Origin: Hormiphora californensis
Lineage: Eukaryota > Ctenophora > Tentaculata > Cydippida > Pleurobrachiidae
Length of the DNA stretch: 64,000 nt
Direction of reading: 5' to 3'
NCBI GenBank assembly: GCA_020137815.1
Contig: CM035351.1
Span: 8,879,100-8,943,099 of the forward strand
The notes beneath the pieces are model-generated. The model had not been told where the DNA came from, did no database searches, and worked only from the letters and a program-made list of their open reading frames with translations. This document shows, piece by piece, positions 38,372 to 49,988 of the stretch (the first letter of the stretch is position 1; each line of letters opens with the position of its first letter). Position numbers and translations under genes: made by a program.

Positions 38372-40742
38372 ATGAGTATACCAATGATACCCAAGATCAT
38401 GACGGAGCCGACTGCTTTTGAGCCTAGTTACGCTAAAGTAGAGAGGGACGCATCCATGTCAAAGACTTACTATTGTGGAAGCTGTAATTTGGGATTCGAC
38501 GTGCTCTCGGTAGGAAATTTGGTACAACTTGTGTCTCAATGTAGATGCCAGACACAATAGTCAATAAATTTATTGGTACCCTTACCAGGGTCAGAATATC
38601 AAAGAATAGAGTTCCCTATTATCTGGTTACTACTTAGTTATCTGATTAATTACCCCCACCCCCTCCCCCAGGATTATGAGGCACATTGCTCTCTCGAGGA
38701 ACACAATTTCCACATCCAGCGAAAGATAGACATGTTGGTGCCAGGTCTGGGTTTCTGTCCGGCCTGCTCAGGAGTCCACCTAACCTCCCACTCCTGGAAC
38801 ACGCATCTAACATCAATAAAACATGCCAAGTGCAAGACATCCCTCCAGGCTCTCAATATTCAGGGTGATTTTGATACCTTGTTAGGGTGCTACTCCCCCG
38901 GTGTCCTGGGTGGGCCCATAACACCCTCCATGTTGAGTCAGCAGAATGCTAAGAAGTATGGGTTTGGGCATGGTGGACAGATCAAGCAGGGAGAATATCT
39001 GATTGGTCTACAACACATATCAAAAACAACCAAGGAGTTTGAGTACCTGTGTGGTATGTGCAAGGAGCTGTTTAACTTTGAGTTTCGTGCAAAACACCTG
39101 ACATCACCGCAACATCGGCTGAACTACCTGGTTAGTACATATATCACCATAGTAACGTATATCACCATAGTAACGTATATCACCATAGTGACTAGTGTAT
39201 TGTTACCATGGTAACCCCTGACACCACTCCTTCAGAAACTAAACTACCAGCCCTGGTACGAGGATGCAATGACGCTCTTCCCGAACCAGCCGATACAGCT
39301 GTCACAGCGGTTAATATTCAGGGCAGCATCAGATAATGAAGATCGAGCAGCCAGCAGGAGGATGCCAATACTGCATGCTCTGAGGGTGTACTTCACCACA
39401 GAGGCAACCAAGAAGTTACCTAAGAAGTGAGTATGAACTTAGAATGAGGCGGGGGTAACACTAGGATAATAGGGGCACTAAGCTAGGGTAGTTTGTAACT
39501 CAACTAGTAATACGTTCAGCAGATTGAGTTATATGATGATTCAAAAACTCTCTTCACAGTGAGCTAAGAGCACAGCAAGAGGAGGAAGAAAGGAGGCGAG
39601 GAGGAAGAGGAAGGGGTGGTCGGTTTAGCAGTGATTCGGGTGGAAGATGGGGAAATAATGATAGAAATAGTGGTAGGGGTGATAGAGGACGAGGAGGTGG
39701 TCGTGGTGGTGATAGAGGAAGGGGTCGGGGAGGGCGGAGTGACCGCGGTGGTCGGGGTGGACGGTCCAGGGGTAGAAGTAGAGATCGGTGGAACCAGAAT
39801 CCTAACGACGAATACGATGGAAACATGTGGGATGGTACAACTGCCCCTCTATTACAGACAATGAGATCCAATAATGGTCCCCCACCTCCTCCCTCTGGAC
39901 CTCTACCTCCAGCAGCAGGGTTTCCACCGAGACGAGTTCCTCCTCCTGCTGGTGCAGCACCCCCAGCAATGGGAGGTTTCCCACCCAGACAACCACCAAT
40001 GAAGGCCCCACCCCGGGTACCCCAGGTCAGACCACCCTTTAGAGAAAGCCCTGCCTCGTTTGAAGGTAATGGAAGGGGATGGTGGAGAGGATGAGTACTA
40101 TGGACCTGTTGTCGATCAGTTAGGAGATACTGTTAACGTAGTTAAGGTGAGTAATCCTACCAGGTACAACTTTGTTGTTGACCACCATGTTTGAGATGGT
40201 AGTTCTCATTCTGGATGTGGCGAGTTTCAAATTATATAGACTCCCCCGCTCACCCCCTGTTTACCATTTTCCACTAATCTTATTGTTCAGTTTGATGACC
40301 AAGAGTACGATAGTTACGATGCTAGTTTTGCCTTGGAGGCGGCTGGGGAAGAAGGATACTATGGTAGCTATGGTAACGAAGGTTACCAAGATGCAGGGTA
40401 CTATGAAGAGGGTTACCAAGGGGGATGGGCCCAACCACCACCTGTACAGCGATGGGCTCCCCGACCTCCTACCCGATATCCAACTCGAGCTCGTAGAATC
40501 GTGCCATATGGAGCCCCGCCCACTCGTTATATAACGAGGGTAAGTGTTCTCAATGCTTGAGACTGTGACCTGTGAGAACAGAATGATGTCTTGGGATTCA
40601 TGTGAGAGTTGCTACGAATGTAGATATATTTCAGTCCCATTTCCCAATTGAAAATAATAACACTGTTCTCCCTCCCCCCAGTTGTTTCTAATACCCCTCC
40701 CTCTTTCAGGGACGATCCCGTGGATTCCCACCACGTTACTGA
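38372..40742 (+). CDS. Zinc-finger/RGG protein A (first of four tandem paralogs), one frameshift
   Basis: Exons 38372-38509, 38672-39130, 39236-39426, 39560-40146, 40291-40539 and 40710-40742 give about 551 residues. Three C2H2 U1/matrin-like fingers are present: YYCGSCNLGF...HCSLEEH; FCPACSG...HLTSIKH; YLCGMCKELF...HLTSPQH. The linker VPGLGFC and the GHGG/IGLQHISK segment recur in all paralogs. Next is an RG-rich tract (GGRGRGGRFSSDSGGR and onward), a proline-rich region (PPPPPSGPLPP), then a Gly/Tyr-rich part (EGYYGSYGNEGYQDAGYYEE) ending RGFPPRY. The frame changes at 40075-40078 (GGGG); dropping one G joins FEGNGR to DGGEDEYYGP. It lacks the GMTxEE-type C-terminal motif of B-D. The fingers resemble those binding double-stranded RNA, so an RNA-binding role is inference. 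Confidence 0.75.
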
Positions 40743-41401
40743 TGAGGTGGGTCAGATAAACATTCCACCACCAGAAACTCTACTTCAGAATTCAGAAATT
40801 TGAAAAGATCTGACCTCTCTCTAAATATCTAAATTTCCCACCTTTTCACCAGGAAACAGGGTATCCACCCTGAGCTATGTTTGAAGCGGTACTTACAAGA
40901 GTACCGGTATGAAGTACCGTGCAGGAGCCGTGCAGCTCCTGCCACCATGTTATACACTGAGGGAAAGCTTTTTATCTGTGATATGATACGGAATATTTTA
41001 TAGTAGTTCTACAACAGGAGTCCCTGGGCGCCTGTCCTATCCTCGAAGAAATTTAACAAAGCTCAAGACATATTTTAGAGAAATCCATAACTCTGATTTC
41101 TATTTGGTGTTTATGTCCGTTTTTGTTGATTTTGGGTGATAAGATTTAGGACTGAAAATATTTTATTCTGTCGCAACCTGACTGCATAGAAACAGCTTGC
41201 CAGCTGCCAGGGAGAGAACCGTATAACATTCTTGCTATACGGTCAGAGAAGTAGTTTTAATACAAGATTGTTAAATTGGCTGACTTATATATTTTATTTT
41301 GTTAGCTCAGGGGGATCTGATATAGATCCCCGCAGTGTTTTAAACAATATCATCTTCTCTATTCCCACCCTCTCCCCTCATTCTCTGCTACTAACTCAGG
41401 T
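40743..41401. other. Intergenic/5' UTR between paralogs A and B
   Basis: Two small hairpins are visible: gcaggagc-cgt-gcagctcctgc near 40921 and accgtata...tatacggt near 41217. The ATG of gene B sits two bases after an acceptor-like ctcag, so a 5' UTR exon may lie here. Confidence 0.4.
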
Positions 41402-44400
41402 ATGTACTATCAGTGGGGAGGTGCCCCGGGTGGAGACCCAGCTGTCACTGCATGGCCCGCTTCCACCACCATCAAGGACTACAACACGTACAAGATCCCC
41501 AAGAAGAGGAGAGATAGGGAGGAGGATCAGGAAGGGAGGGGTCCACGAGGTAAACCCAAACAACACAACAAGAGTAAGGAGAGGAAGAGGATTGAGATGG
41601 CGGAGCTGGAGTACCAAATGGCCATGCCGTACTTCTGTGGCTCTTGTGGACGAGGATTCAGCTCACAGGGGGTACGTGTTTAGAAAACTGTGTGTTAGAG
41701 CTGTGTTAGAACTGTGTTAGATAGCTCACTGTTACCTAAAATGTGTCTCTCTTTATCTACAGGATTTTGAGGTGCACATGAATGAAGAGGAGCACAACTA
41801 TATAATCACCAAGAGGATCAAAACGATAGTCCCTGGCTTAGGATTCTGTGCTGTGAGTAAATATGTCATGATAGTTTGGTTAACAGTGTTTTGTCCGTAA
41901 TGTCGAATAAAGAACAGCTGATGTGACACACTTGTGTAAATCTTTTTTTCCAACTATTTCAGGCGTGTTCAATTATTCTCCAAACCAAGAGTAACTGGGA
42001 CAGTCACATAGGTAACGATAAACACAAGCGATCCGTTGAGTCACTCTTCGCTGTTGGCATCCAAGGAATGTACGATGAACCTCTAGGTTGTGAAGTACCA
42101 GGTAACTAGTGCTCCTTCATAAAACATCCCAGTGCTCCTTCATAAACAACTCCATCAATTCTTCTTTGTGTTTTAGGCGAAATTTGTGGAGTTGTACAGT
42201 CGGATGCTCTGGATGTTAAGAAAGCCATGACCGAATATGGGTATGGACACGGTGGTCTGATGAACCCAACTTTACCACTAGTTGGTCTGAATAGGATCAC
42301 TATAATATCCCATGATAACTACATGTGTGGGGTTTGTAATGAGGAATTCAGTTATATGCACAGGGGTAATCACATGGGCAGTGACGACCACCAAACCGCT
42401 TATCTGGTGAGTCCCAGGAAGTTCCTCTTCTTTTTCTTAGTATGTGTTTCTTCTGAGTGTTCCTCTTCTTGTTCTAAGTGTTGACGGGGTGAATATCACT
42501 TTCAGAAACGGTTCTATCCTGCTTATTACCAAGATGTCATGAGCATTCCAGAAAGTTTCATAATGCAGAAACGAAACAGACTGGTATTCTTCTCCTGGAA
42601 GGTAGGTTGTATTTTGTGTGAGTGGCTGATTTTTTGTCGGCAATATCTTTTGAAACGTTCTAAAATCAACAATCATGTACCCGCACTAGGTTGAACAAAC
42701 GGAAAAGAATCTGGAGACATATACTGCAAAGGACATAAGAAGACGATTTAGATTTAAACCTAAACGAGCCGCCGGACTAGCGTAAGTTACCTATAAAGCG
42801 TGGCGGTGTCATTTACATTTACATTCAAAACGACAAGATTGGTAATATTCGAACTCACACGATCACTCTCCCCTGTCAGGCCTGAAGAGACGGCCCGAAA
42901 GAAGGAGTTCTACAAGCGAGCAGCTATGGAGAAATACATTGCAGAACAAACAGCAGGGCCAGTTAGCTTTGTCAGAGCCTCAGGTTCCATAGACTCATCT
43001 AAAGCGATAACAAAGCCAGATCCCATGACCAGGGCACCTACCAACCTGATGACGAATACCACATCTTCTTTTGTGTCTGCAGGGACAACACCATCTACCT
43101 ACCCTACGACACAGGGAGGCACCACCTACAACAACTATAACACTACCGGATCACAACAACAAGCTGCAGCTTCTACCTCTGCACTTGCAGCAGTGGCCAC
43201 CACCTACTCAGTTAGTTCTTCAGCAGCCACCTACTCTGCTACTGATGTAGTACAGGACGCCGTGCATGCTTATAGCATCAACAAACAGAATACAAAGTCG
43301 GGTAGTTCTTACAGTACTTATTCAGCTGCTCCCAACTATAACGTCCAACCACCTACCCAGCCCCCACCACCCCCTCCCATCCAGCCTCCACCCCCTCCTG
43401 ACGATGAAGAGAAGAAGGATAATGCCCAGTTGATTGGACCTGTAAAACCTGCAGATACTCCAAAAGTGAAGAATGAAGACAATGATGTAGACATGACCGA
43501 TCAAGCCAAGGAAGGAAAGAAAACGGGGAAAAGGGAATTCAGCAAAACAAGGGGTGGAAGAGGTGGTCGGGGTGGAGGTAGAGGTAGGGGTAGAGGAGGA
43601 GGGCCAATGACAGGTGACCCATATTATGATAACGAGCAATACCCAGCTGGTGGCTACCCCGCCCCGGATTATGCTCTCGATCAGTTTGGATATGAGACTG
43701 GTCATGGTTACGGTGAGGTTGCCCAAGATAGTGGTTACCATGGTGGTTACCATGAGGGTGGTTACCATGAGGGTGGTTACCATGAGGGTGGTTACCCTGA
43801 GGGTGGTTACCATGAGGGTGGTTACCATGAGAGTGGTTACCCTGAGGGTGGTTACCATGAGGGTGGTTACCATGGCGACTATCAGGAGGGTGTAGAGGGT
43901 TACCAGGGAGGTGCTGGGTTTGGACCTCGACCACCACTCAAGAAACACAAATCCTTCCATGCACCACCGCCCCGTGGGCCAGCACCTTATGGTGGTCCAC
44001 CGCCACCTCATCAGGGTCCACCGGGTGGACCAGTAAGACCTCCTGTTGGTGACAGAGTACTGGAGGAAGATCTGATTGATACGGCTGGACCCTGGGACGG
44101 TCCTCCTCCAACTGGTGGACCTATGATGCCACCTCGAGGGCCTCCCAGAGGTGGCCCACCGCGACCCCGTGGAGCTCCAAGAGGGCCCTGGGGAGGACCC
44201 CCACCCAGATACCCACAAGGACCCCCTCCTGGATACGATGTAATTATAATATGTTGAATGTTCGCCGTCTCTTTTCTTACTCTCTAGATCCCCCTCTACA
44301 GCATAACTCACACCCCCCCCCCTGTTTCAGGACATGACCCCAGAAGAACAGCATGCTATGGCCGTGTTAGAACGGTTCAAGAACAGAACCACTCGAGGTG

Positions 44401-44597
44401 GAGGTGGATATCACGGGCCACCACGAGGGGGTCCCCCACCAAGGAGAGGAGGACCACCAAGGGGTCCACCAAGGCACACTGGACCACCAAGGTGTCCACC
44501 AAGGCACACTGGACCCCCAGGACACAGAGGACCCCCACCACCCTGGGGAGGGTTCCATCATCGTAGTGGTCCACCACCCCGACCCTGGATGGGATGA
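41402..44597 (+). CDS. Zinc-finger/RGG/Gly-Tyr-repeat protein B (second tandem paralog), intact
   Basis: Exons 41402-41671, 41763-41852, 41963-42101, 42177-42406, 42506-42601, 42690-42781, 42880-44239 and 44331-44597 join without any frame problem into about 847 residues. Three C2H2 fingers are in the same places as in A: YFCGSCGRGF...HMNEEEH; FCAACSI...HIGNDKH; YMCGVCNEEF...HMGSDDH. A long Ser/Thr/Ala-rich stretch follows, then poly-Pro (PPPPPPIQPPPPP), an acidic segment, an RGG tract (GRGGRGGGRGRGRGG), and about nine GGYHE-type pentapeptides from a 15-bp repeat (43736-43880). Proline/glycine-rich sequence leads to the conserved terminal motif DMTPEEQHAMAVLERF and PPRGG repeats. This composition is prion-like and typical of RNA-granule proteins. 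Function is inferred, not shown. Confidence 0.8.
43736..43880 (+). repeat. 15-bp coding minisatellite in gene B
   Basis: About nine to ten copies of ggttaccatgagggt, with cct and agt variants, encoding GGYHE/GGYPE/SGYPE. Nearly identical codons in adjacent copies suggest recent expansion. Confidence 0.9.
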
Positions 44598-44785
44598 AGG
44601 ACTGAATTTTAGTGGGCGCTAGAGACCCCTTGTTGTTTCAAGCTAATCCTTGTATGTTTTTCACAAGAGCTGATTATATTATATTTTATCTTAATTTCTT
44701 TTGAAATACAATTGTTTCGAGCCCCTGAAACCCCAAGTCACAAGCATACAGCAACTTATAAACGTCAATACGCCTAGCGTAGAAA

Positions 44786-46996
44786 ATGCCGAACAGGGAA
44801 AGAAAAGCCCAGCTCGGGATGGAAAGAACGAAGAATGCTATAGCAGAAGCATGTGAATACATGGAAAAATACAAGTTCTTCTGTACAACATGTTCAGAGC
44901 CATTTGAAGAAGTCGAGGTAATAGTTTAGGGGGCAGTGTTAAAAAGATAAACAACGATAAATAATGGTACTAAATCAATACATTAGGGCCGTGATTTTAT
45001 TTTGATGTTTTTTTCTGGTATTTTAACTCAACAAAATCATCTGTCTCACAGGACCTTCGAAATCATCGAAGTGGGGAAATGCACACATACATCTCGACGT
45101 TCCGACGGAAGAGGCTAGTTCCAGGGCTGGCATATTGCTACGCTTGTGACGTAGGTCTTCCCTGGGAAGTGGCCAGAACATATTGACACACCCCGACACA
45201 CACACTCTTACAAGATGCTACAAGCACTAGGGGAGGTGGAGGAGGGCATAGACTATGATAAACCCTATAGTTGTACAGAACAGGGTAGGTGGCGTGTGAG
45301 ATTTTGTAAAGCCTCTATATAATTGTATGCTTCGTTATCTCAAAGCGGCTCAACTTGTCAAACCACCCTGTTCATTTCCAGGTGTTATAGGGGTGGAAAT
45401 GTTGCCCGAAGATATCGATCCTAAGAAGGCAACCGATGAGTATGGTTGGAGTAACAGCAGTAGGGAGGGAATTCCAACTATTGGGCTACAGCATATGTCA
45501 AAGAATGACAGAAATGAGTTTCTGTGCAACTTGTGTAATTACACGTTCTCTTTCTCTGGCCGACTTGACCACCTTTACTCTGAGAAACATAAGATGAACT
45601 ACCTTGGTAAGTTATCTCACAAGCTGTTTTATTTCCTCCTTTTACCTCTATAAGCTAAGCAATAAACTGTATACAACTAACTGAGTAAACAACAACTTTC
45701 AGAAAAGAGAGTACCCAGAATGGCATAGGGTGATTGAGGATGCGCCTGTTGTAGTGCGTAGGAAGACTTTGATTCAATTCTACATACACAAGGTAGATGA
45801 AAAGGAAAGACCTGAAGAGTCGGAAGAGGCACAGAAATGGAGGAGGATCTTTTTCGATCCGAAAAAGGTTGCAAGGTGAGCTTGAATGCACGATTGATAG
45901 TTTTAGTACCTTGTTTTTTACTATCTTATCTGTCCTTCATTTTCAATACCGTGTGTTTCTTGGTGGCAAGTCCCAAGGGCCAAGACCACATCTAAGCTGG
46001 AGTTGTTTTTAAAATTTGTTTGTTTCAGGGAACAGGAAAGAAGACGAAATAACAAAGAAATGAGAGAGTCTTCTAAAAGAGACAGGGTGGATCACAGTGA
46101 TCGGGGAGGTCCTCCTAGACGGGGTCAGGGGACACGTACAATGGAATAGACCACCTAGTGGACCCTGGGATAGTGGTCATGGTGGTCATAGACCTCATTG
46201 GGACCAATACCATGGTGGCTGGGGTGATTATAATGGACCTGAGGAATCAGTGGGGTCATGAAGGTTACCAAGATGACGGTTACTATGGAGATGACGGTGG
46301 TTACTATGGAGATGACCGTGGTTACTATGGAGATGACCGTGGTTACTATGGAGATGACGGTGGTTACTACGGAGGAGACAACTACGGAGGAGGATGGGAT
46401 GAAGGGTGGGGTTACACTGATCCATATCAACAGCAAAAAACGGTAAACTATACTGCTTTTTATTTCTACACCGAATACTTTCTACACAGTTCTCACATTT
46501 CCAGTTCCTAGATCAGATACAAACACTATTTAGACAGTGCTTAAAATTTTATTTTCTGCAGGATATGACCGAAGAGGAACTTCGAGCATTAGAAATCCTC
46601 GAAAAGTACCAATCCAAGGCAAGGGGTGCTCCACCTCCTAGGGGAGGTAGTAGGGGGGCTCCCCATATGCGGGGAGGTCTTCCGCCGGCTAGGGGATCGG
46701 GTCCTGCTATGAGGGGAGGGTATGGTGCCCCAATGCGGGGCGGTCCTTCTTCTTCAAGAGGTCACGGTCCCCCAATGACGGGCAATCCTCGGCCCCTTAT
46801 GAGGGGAATGAGAGGCGGTCCTCCGACAAGGAGTCGTGGCTATCCTCCTATGAGAGGGGCCCCTCCACCGACAAGGGGAGGCAGACCTCCCAAAAGAGGA
46901 CCTTCAACAAGAGGGAATAGTCGGGGTGGTGGTTTCCTAAACCATGCGTACAGCGGAGAAACGGCCCCCAAAAGGGCCAGAAAAGATAGTTGGTGA
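44786..46996 (+). CDS. Zinc-finger/RGG protein C (third tandem paralog), several frame breaks
   Basis: Exon structure follows gene D exactly: 44786-44917, 45052-45284, 45382-45606, 45703-45875, 46029-46442 and 46562-46996. Fingers: FFCTTCSEPFEEVE...HRSGEMH; YCYACDV...HIDTPRH; FLCNLCNYTF...HLYSEKH. Four single extra bases disturb the frame: 45154-45155 (GG), 45604-45605 (TT, at the donor), 46128-46131 (GGGG) and 46243-46244 (GG). With each dropped, exon lengths and phases equal those of D and the protein reads through YYGDDRG heptapeptides and the terminal DMTEEELRALEILEKY plus MRGG/PPTRGG repeats, about 530 residues. All splice sites are intact and no deletions are seen, which argues for sequencing insertions. 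A young pseudogene is the alternative. Confidence 0.65.
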
Positions 46997-47435
46997 GCTA
47001 ACTATTCTTGGGTTTTTGTGTGTTCAGACAGCAGTATTATAGCAGCTGCAGCTGACGTTTAGAGATTTTGGAGAAAATTAGCTCATAATTATGGGTTTCA
47101 GAATTCAGGATACCGAAAATGAAAGAATGCTGTTGCTACTTGCTTAAAAGTGTTGACATTTTAATAGCCGTGATATTTCACAGTTGATCAAGGTTGAAAA
47201 TACAATATAAGTTGCGTGAAAAAGAAATATTTTGCAAACTCTGTTTATTTTCCTTTAAATTTTACTGGTGATGCCAGATTAGTGTTTTTATTTGGAAAAC
47301 TGGTATAATAACTGGTATAACGACTACTTTACGGGGGATCGATTTCTATCGATATAATGCTGAATGCAGCTTTTACAAAACATTCTGTTAATGATGACTG
47401 GAAGCTAATTAAATACCCGTTGTTTAGTTCCCATC
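46997..47435. other. Intergenic between paralogs C and D
   Basis: AT-rich, no gene recognised. Presumed 3' UTR of C and promoter of D. Confidence 0.35.
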
Positions 47436-49510
47436 ATGCCACGAGCAAAGACGAAGATGGATAGGGCTAAGGAGAGCTCTAGGAATGCTCTAAAAGAGAT
47501 AGTGGAGTGTATGGAGAAATACAACTTTATGTGTACAATCTGCTCAGAACCATTCGACGACGTTGAGGTAACACACACCGAGAAGCAATCACTTTTTCTC
47601 ACTTGATATAATCTCATTAAATTAATTTAAATTTTATACGTATAATATCAATCTAGGAACTCCGTGACCACCGTAAGAGTGAGATGCACCGCTACCTATC
47701 TGAGAGGCGTATCAAGAGGCTGGTCCCTGGATTAGCATTCTGTATGTCATGTGAGCTCCTCTTTCCCGGTCAATGGGAGGACCACGTGGCGAGTGATAGA
47801 CATGCCTATGCTATCAAGATGCTGACTGCACTTGGCGAGTTGAAGGAGGAGATCAATTATGACATGCCTTATGGGTGTAATGAACCAGGTTAGTGGGATC
47901 CATGGTTCGACATTTCTAGACTATGTTCCAACTTCCATCTCAGTTCCTAAATCCCGATCTGTACAACTCCCTCTTCTAGATTCCCTGTAGTTGACCTCCC
48001 CTTCCTTTCAGGCAAGCTGGGTGAGGCGATGTCTCCAGAAGATATTGATCCAAAGAAGTACTCTCTTAGCTGCTCCGAGAACAACGGTATCTCTGCAGAC
48101 TCTCGGAAGAGCATGCCCTGTATCGGCCTGAAGCATGTCCGGAGACTCAACAAAAAATCATTCATGTGTGACCTGTGCGACCATGAGTTTATCTACCAAT
48201 CTCGACTGTCACATTTACATTCTGAAGTCCATAAGATGGCATACATGGTGAGAATCATTGGAATGCATTATATTCCTAGTAGAATCTCTCAATCCAGCTG
48301 ATATATCATTGTGACAAGTTGTCCTTATCATACTTTACCCTGCATTGTACTGAATCTCTCTCCTTATAGAAAAAGTGGTATCCAGAGTGGTACGATGAGT
48401 GTGGGAAGGCACCCATAACTTTGCGGAGGAAATCTCTTATCCAGTGGTATGTCCACCAGATAGATGAGAAGGACACCCCCAATGAATCTGAGGAGGTTAA
48501 GGAATTAAGAGCTCTCTTTCTTGACGAGGAGCGTGTGAAGAAGTGAGTATAACAGTCATGTGAACCTGGAGGCTGGATGTCGTTCGAGGCAGTCTGAGTA
48601 AAACCAAGCTAACTTTCAAATAACTTACCTTGTTTCAGAGAGCTTGAAAGGGTGAGAGAGGGGAAAGAGAGTGCCAAACAACGCGATCAGAACCGTGCCC
48701 AACACGGATCCTCCAAGAGAGCAAGGATAGATCACAGTCGGGGAGGAGGGAGAGGGAGAGGTCGTGGTGGTCAAATGATGCTGCAGGAAGATATGATGTA
48801 TGGTGGTCCAGAGATGGGTGGACCATATGGAGGTTGGGATGAGGGATGGGGAGCCCATGATCAATGGGGCGGTGGATGGGGTGAGAGTTACCCTGGTGAA
48901 GATTACTACAGTGCTGGTTACTATGGTGAGGAATCTGGTTACTATGGTGGTGCTGAGGATTACTACGGTGGTGGGTACCAAGGTGGAGAGGCTGGTTACT
49001 ATGGTGACAGATACGGTGGTTGGGGTGAGGGTTGGGACCAATCCGGTCCACAAGGAAGCTGGTCAAGCCCGGTTAGTGCCTTGTTTTTAGCGATCCTCTC
49101 TTCTTGCTCCCGGCTCATTATAATATGTTAAATGTTTCTATTGTGCAGGAATTATTTCACATTGACTGTTATTTCCACAGGGTATGACTGATGAAGAACG
49201 GCGAGCTTTGGAGATTGTAGAAAAATTCAATGCAAGAAACAGCGCCCCTCCTCCCCCTATGCGGGGAGGGTACGGTGGTCCTCCGATGCGGGGCGGTCCT
49301 CCGCCTGCCAGACGAGGGTTTGGTCCTCCAACTAGGGGTTATCCCCCCATGAGAGGGGGACCTCCACCAATGAGAGGGGGCCCTCCTCCTTCGTATAGAG
49401 CTAGAGGGGGTTATCCCCCCATGCGGGGAGGTCCACCCAGGGGAGGCAGACCTCCAATGAGACCATCAGGCCGAGGTCGAGGGAGTTTCCTAAATCACTC
49501 TTCAAAGTGA
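47436..49510 (+). CDS. Zinc-finger/RGG protein D (fourth tandem paralog), intact
   Basis: Exons 47436-47567, 47657-47888, 48012-48247, 48370-48542, 48639-49071 and 49181-49510 give 511 residues without frame problems. Fingers: FMCTICSEPFDDVE...HRKSEMH; FCMSCELLF...HVASDRH; FMCDLCDHEF...HLHSEVH. After finger 3 come KKWYPEWYDECGKAPITLRR and a basic helix. A short RG tract (GGGRGRGRGG), a Gly/Tyr/Glu-rich region (YYGEESGYYGGAEDYYGGGY) and the terminal GMTDEERRALEIVEKF with PPMRGG repeats follow. C and D share exon lengths (132, 232, 173 bp) and phases, so they are the youngest duplicates; A and B are older. Acidic-basic-glycine composition with three dsRNA-type fingers suggests a nuclear RNP component. 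Confidence 0.8.
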
Positions 49511-49988
49511 AATATCCCCTTCTCAGAGGATTAGCCAGATAGAAATCCAATGGACGTTCTGATGCTCTATCGAGCCTTCTGACTATTCCATACTTTTTGT
49601 TTTTCAAAGCAGAATTGACGATGGGACAATATGATATTTCAACTCACCGCAGTTGCTTTGACAACAGTATTAAAAGTGTGTTTTATTTACTCAAAATTTG
49701 CATCACTACAACATCGATGTACATCATCAGATTCAGATGATCGGATCGCGATGGAATTTTCCATAGCATCATTATATTTTTCATTTAAATTCTATACGCT
49801 GCTTGTTATTTCTAACAACATAACATGAGAATCAACACGATTCTGTGGCTACTTGGGAAGATCGTCCTAACGACGATATCTGTCCCTGATCTACCTAAAC
49901 TTCTGTATCCCCACGATCTCCAGTAAACTAATATTTAAAAAACACTCCAATACTACATCAATGACCTCCAATATATCATCTGTATAGC
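49511..49988. other. Intergenic between paralog D and the PHF10-like gene
   Basis: AT-rich, no gene recognised. Confidence 0.35.

Noticed and set aside
41212-41246. Small hairpin accgtata...tatacggt between paralogs A and B
   Set aside because: Only an 8-bp stem; expected by chance in this length of sequence.
43322-44311. 329-residue minus-strand ORF
   Set aside because: Antisense shadow of the GC-rich repetitive exon of paralog B.
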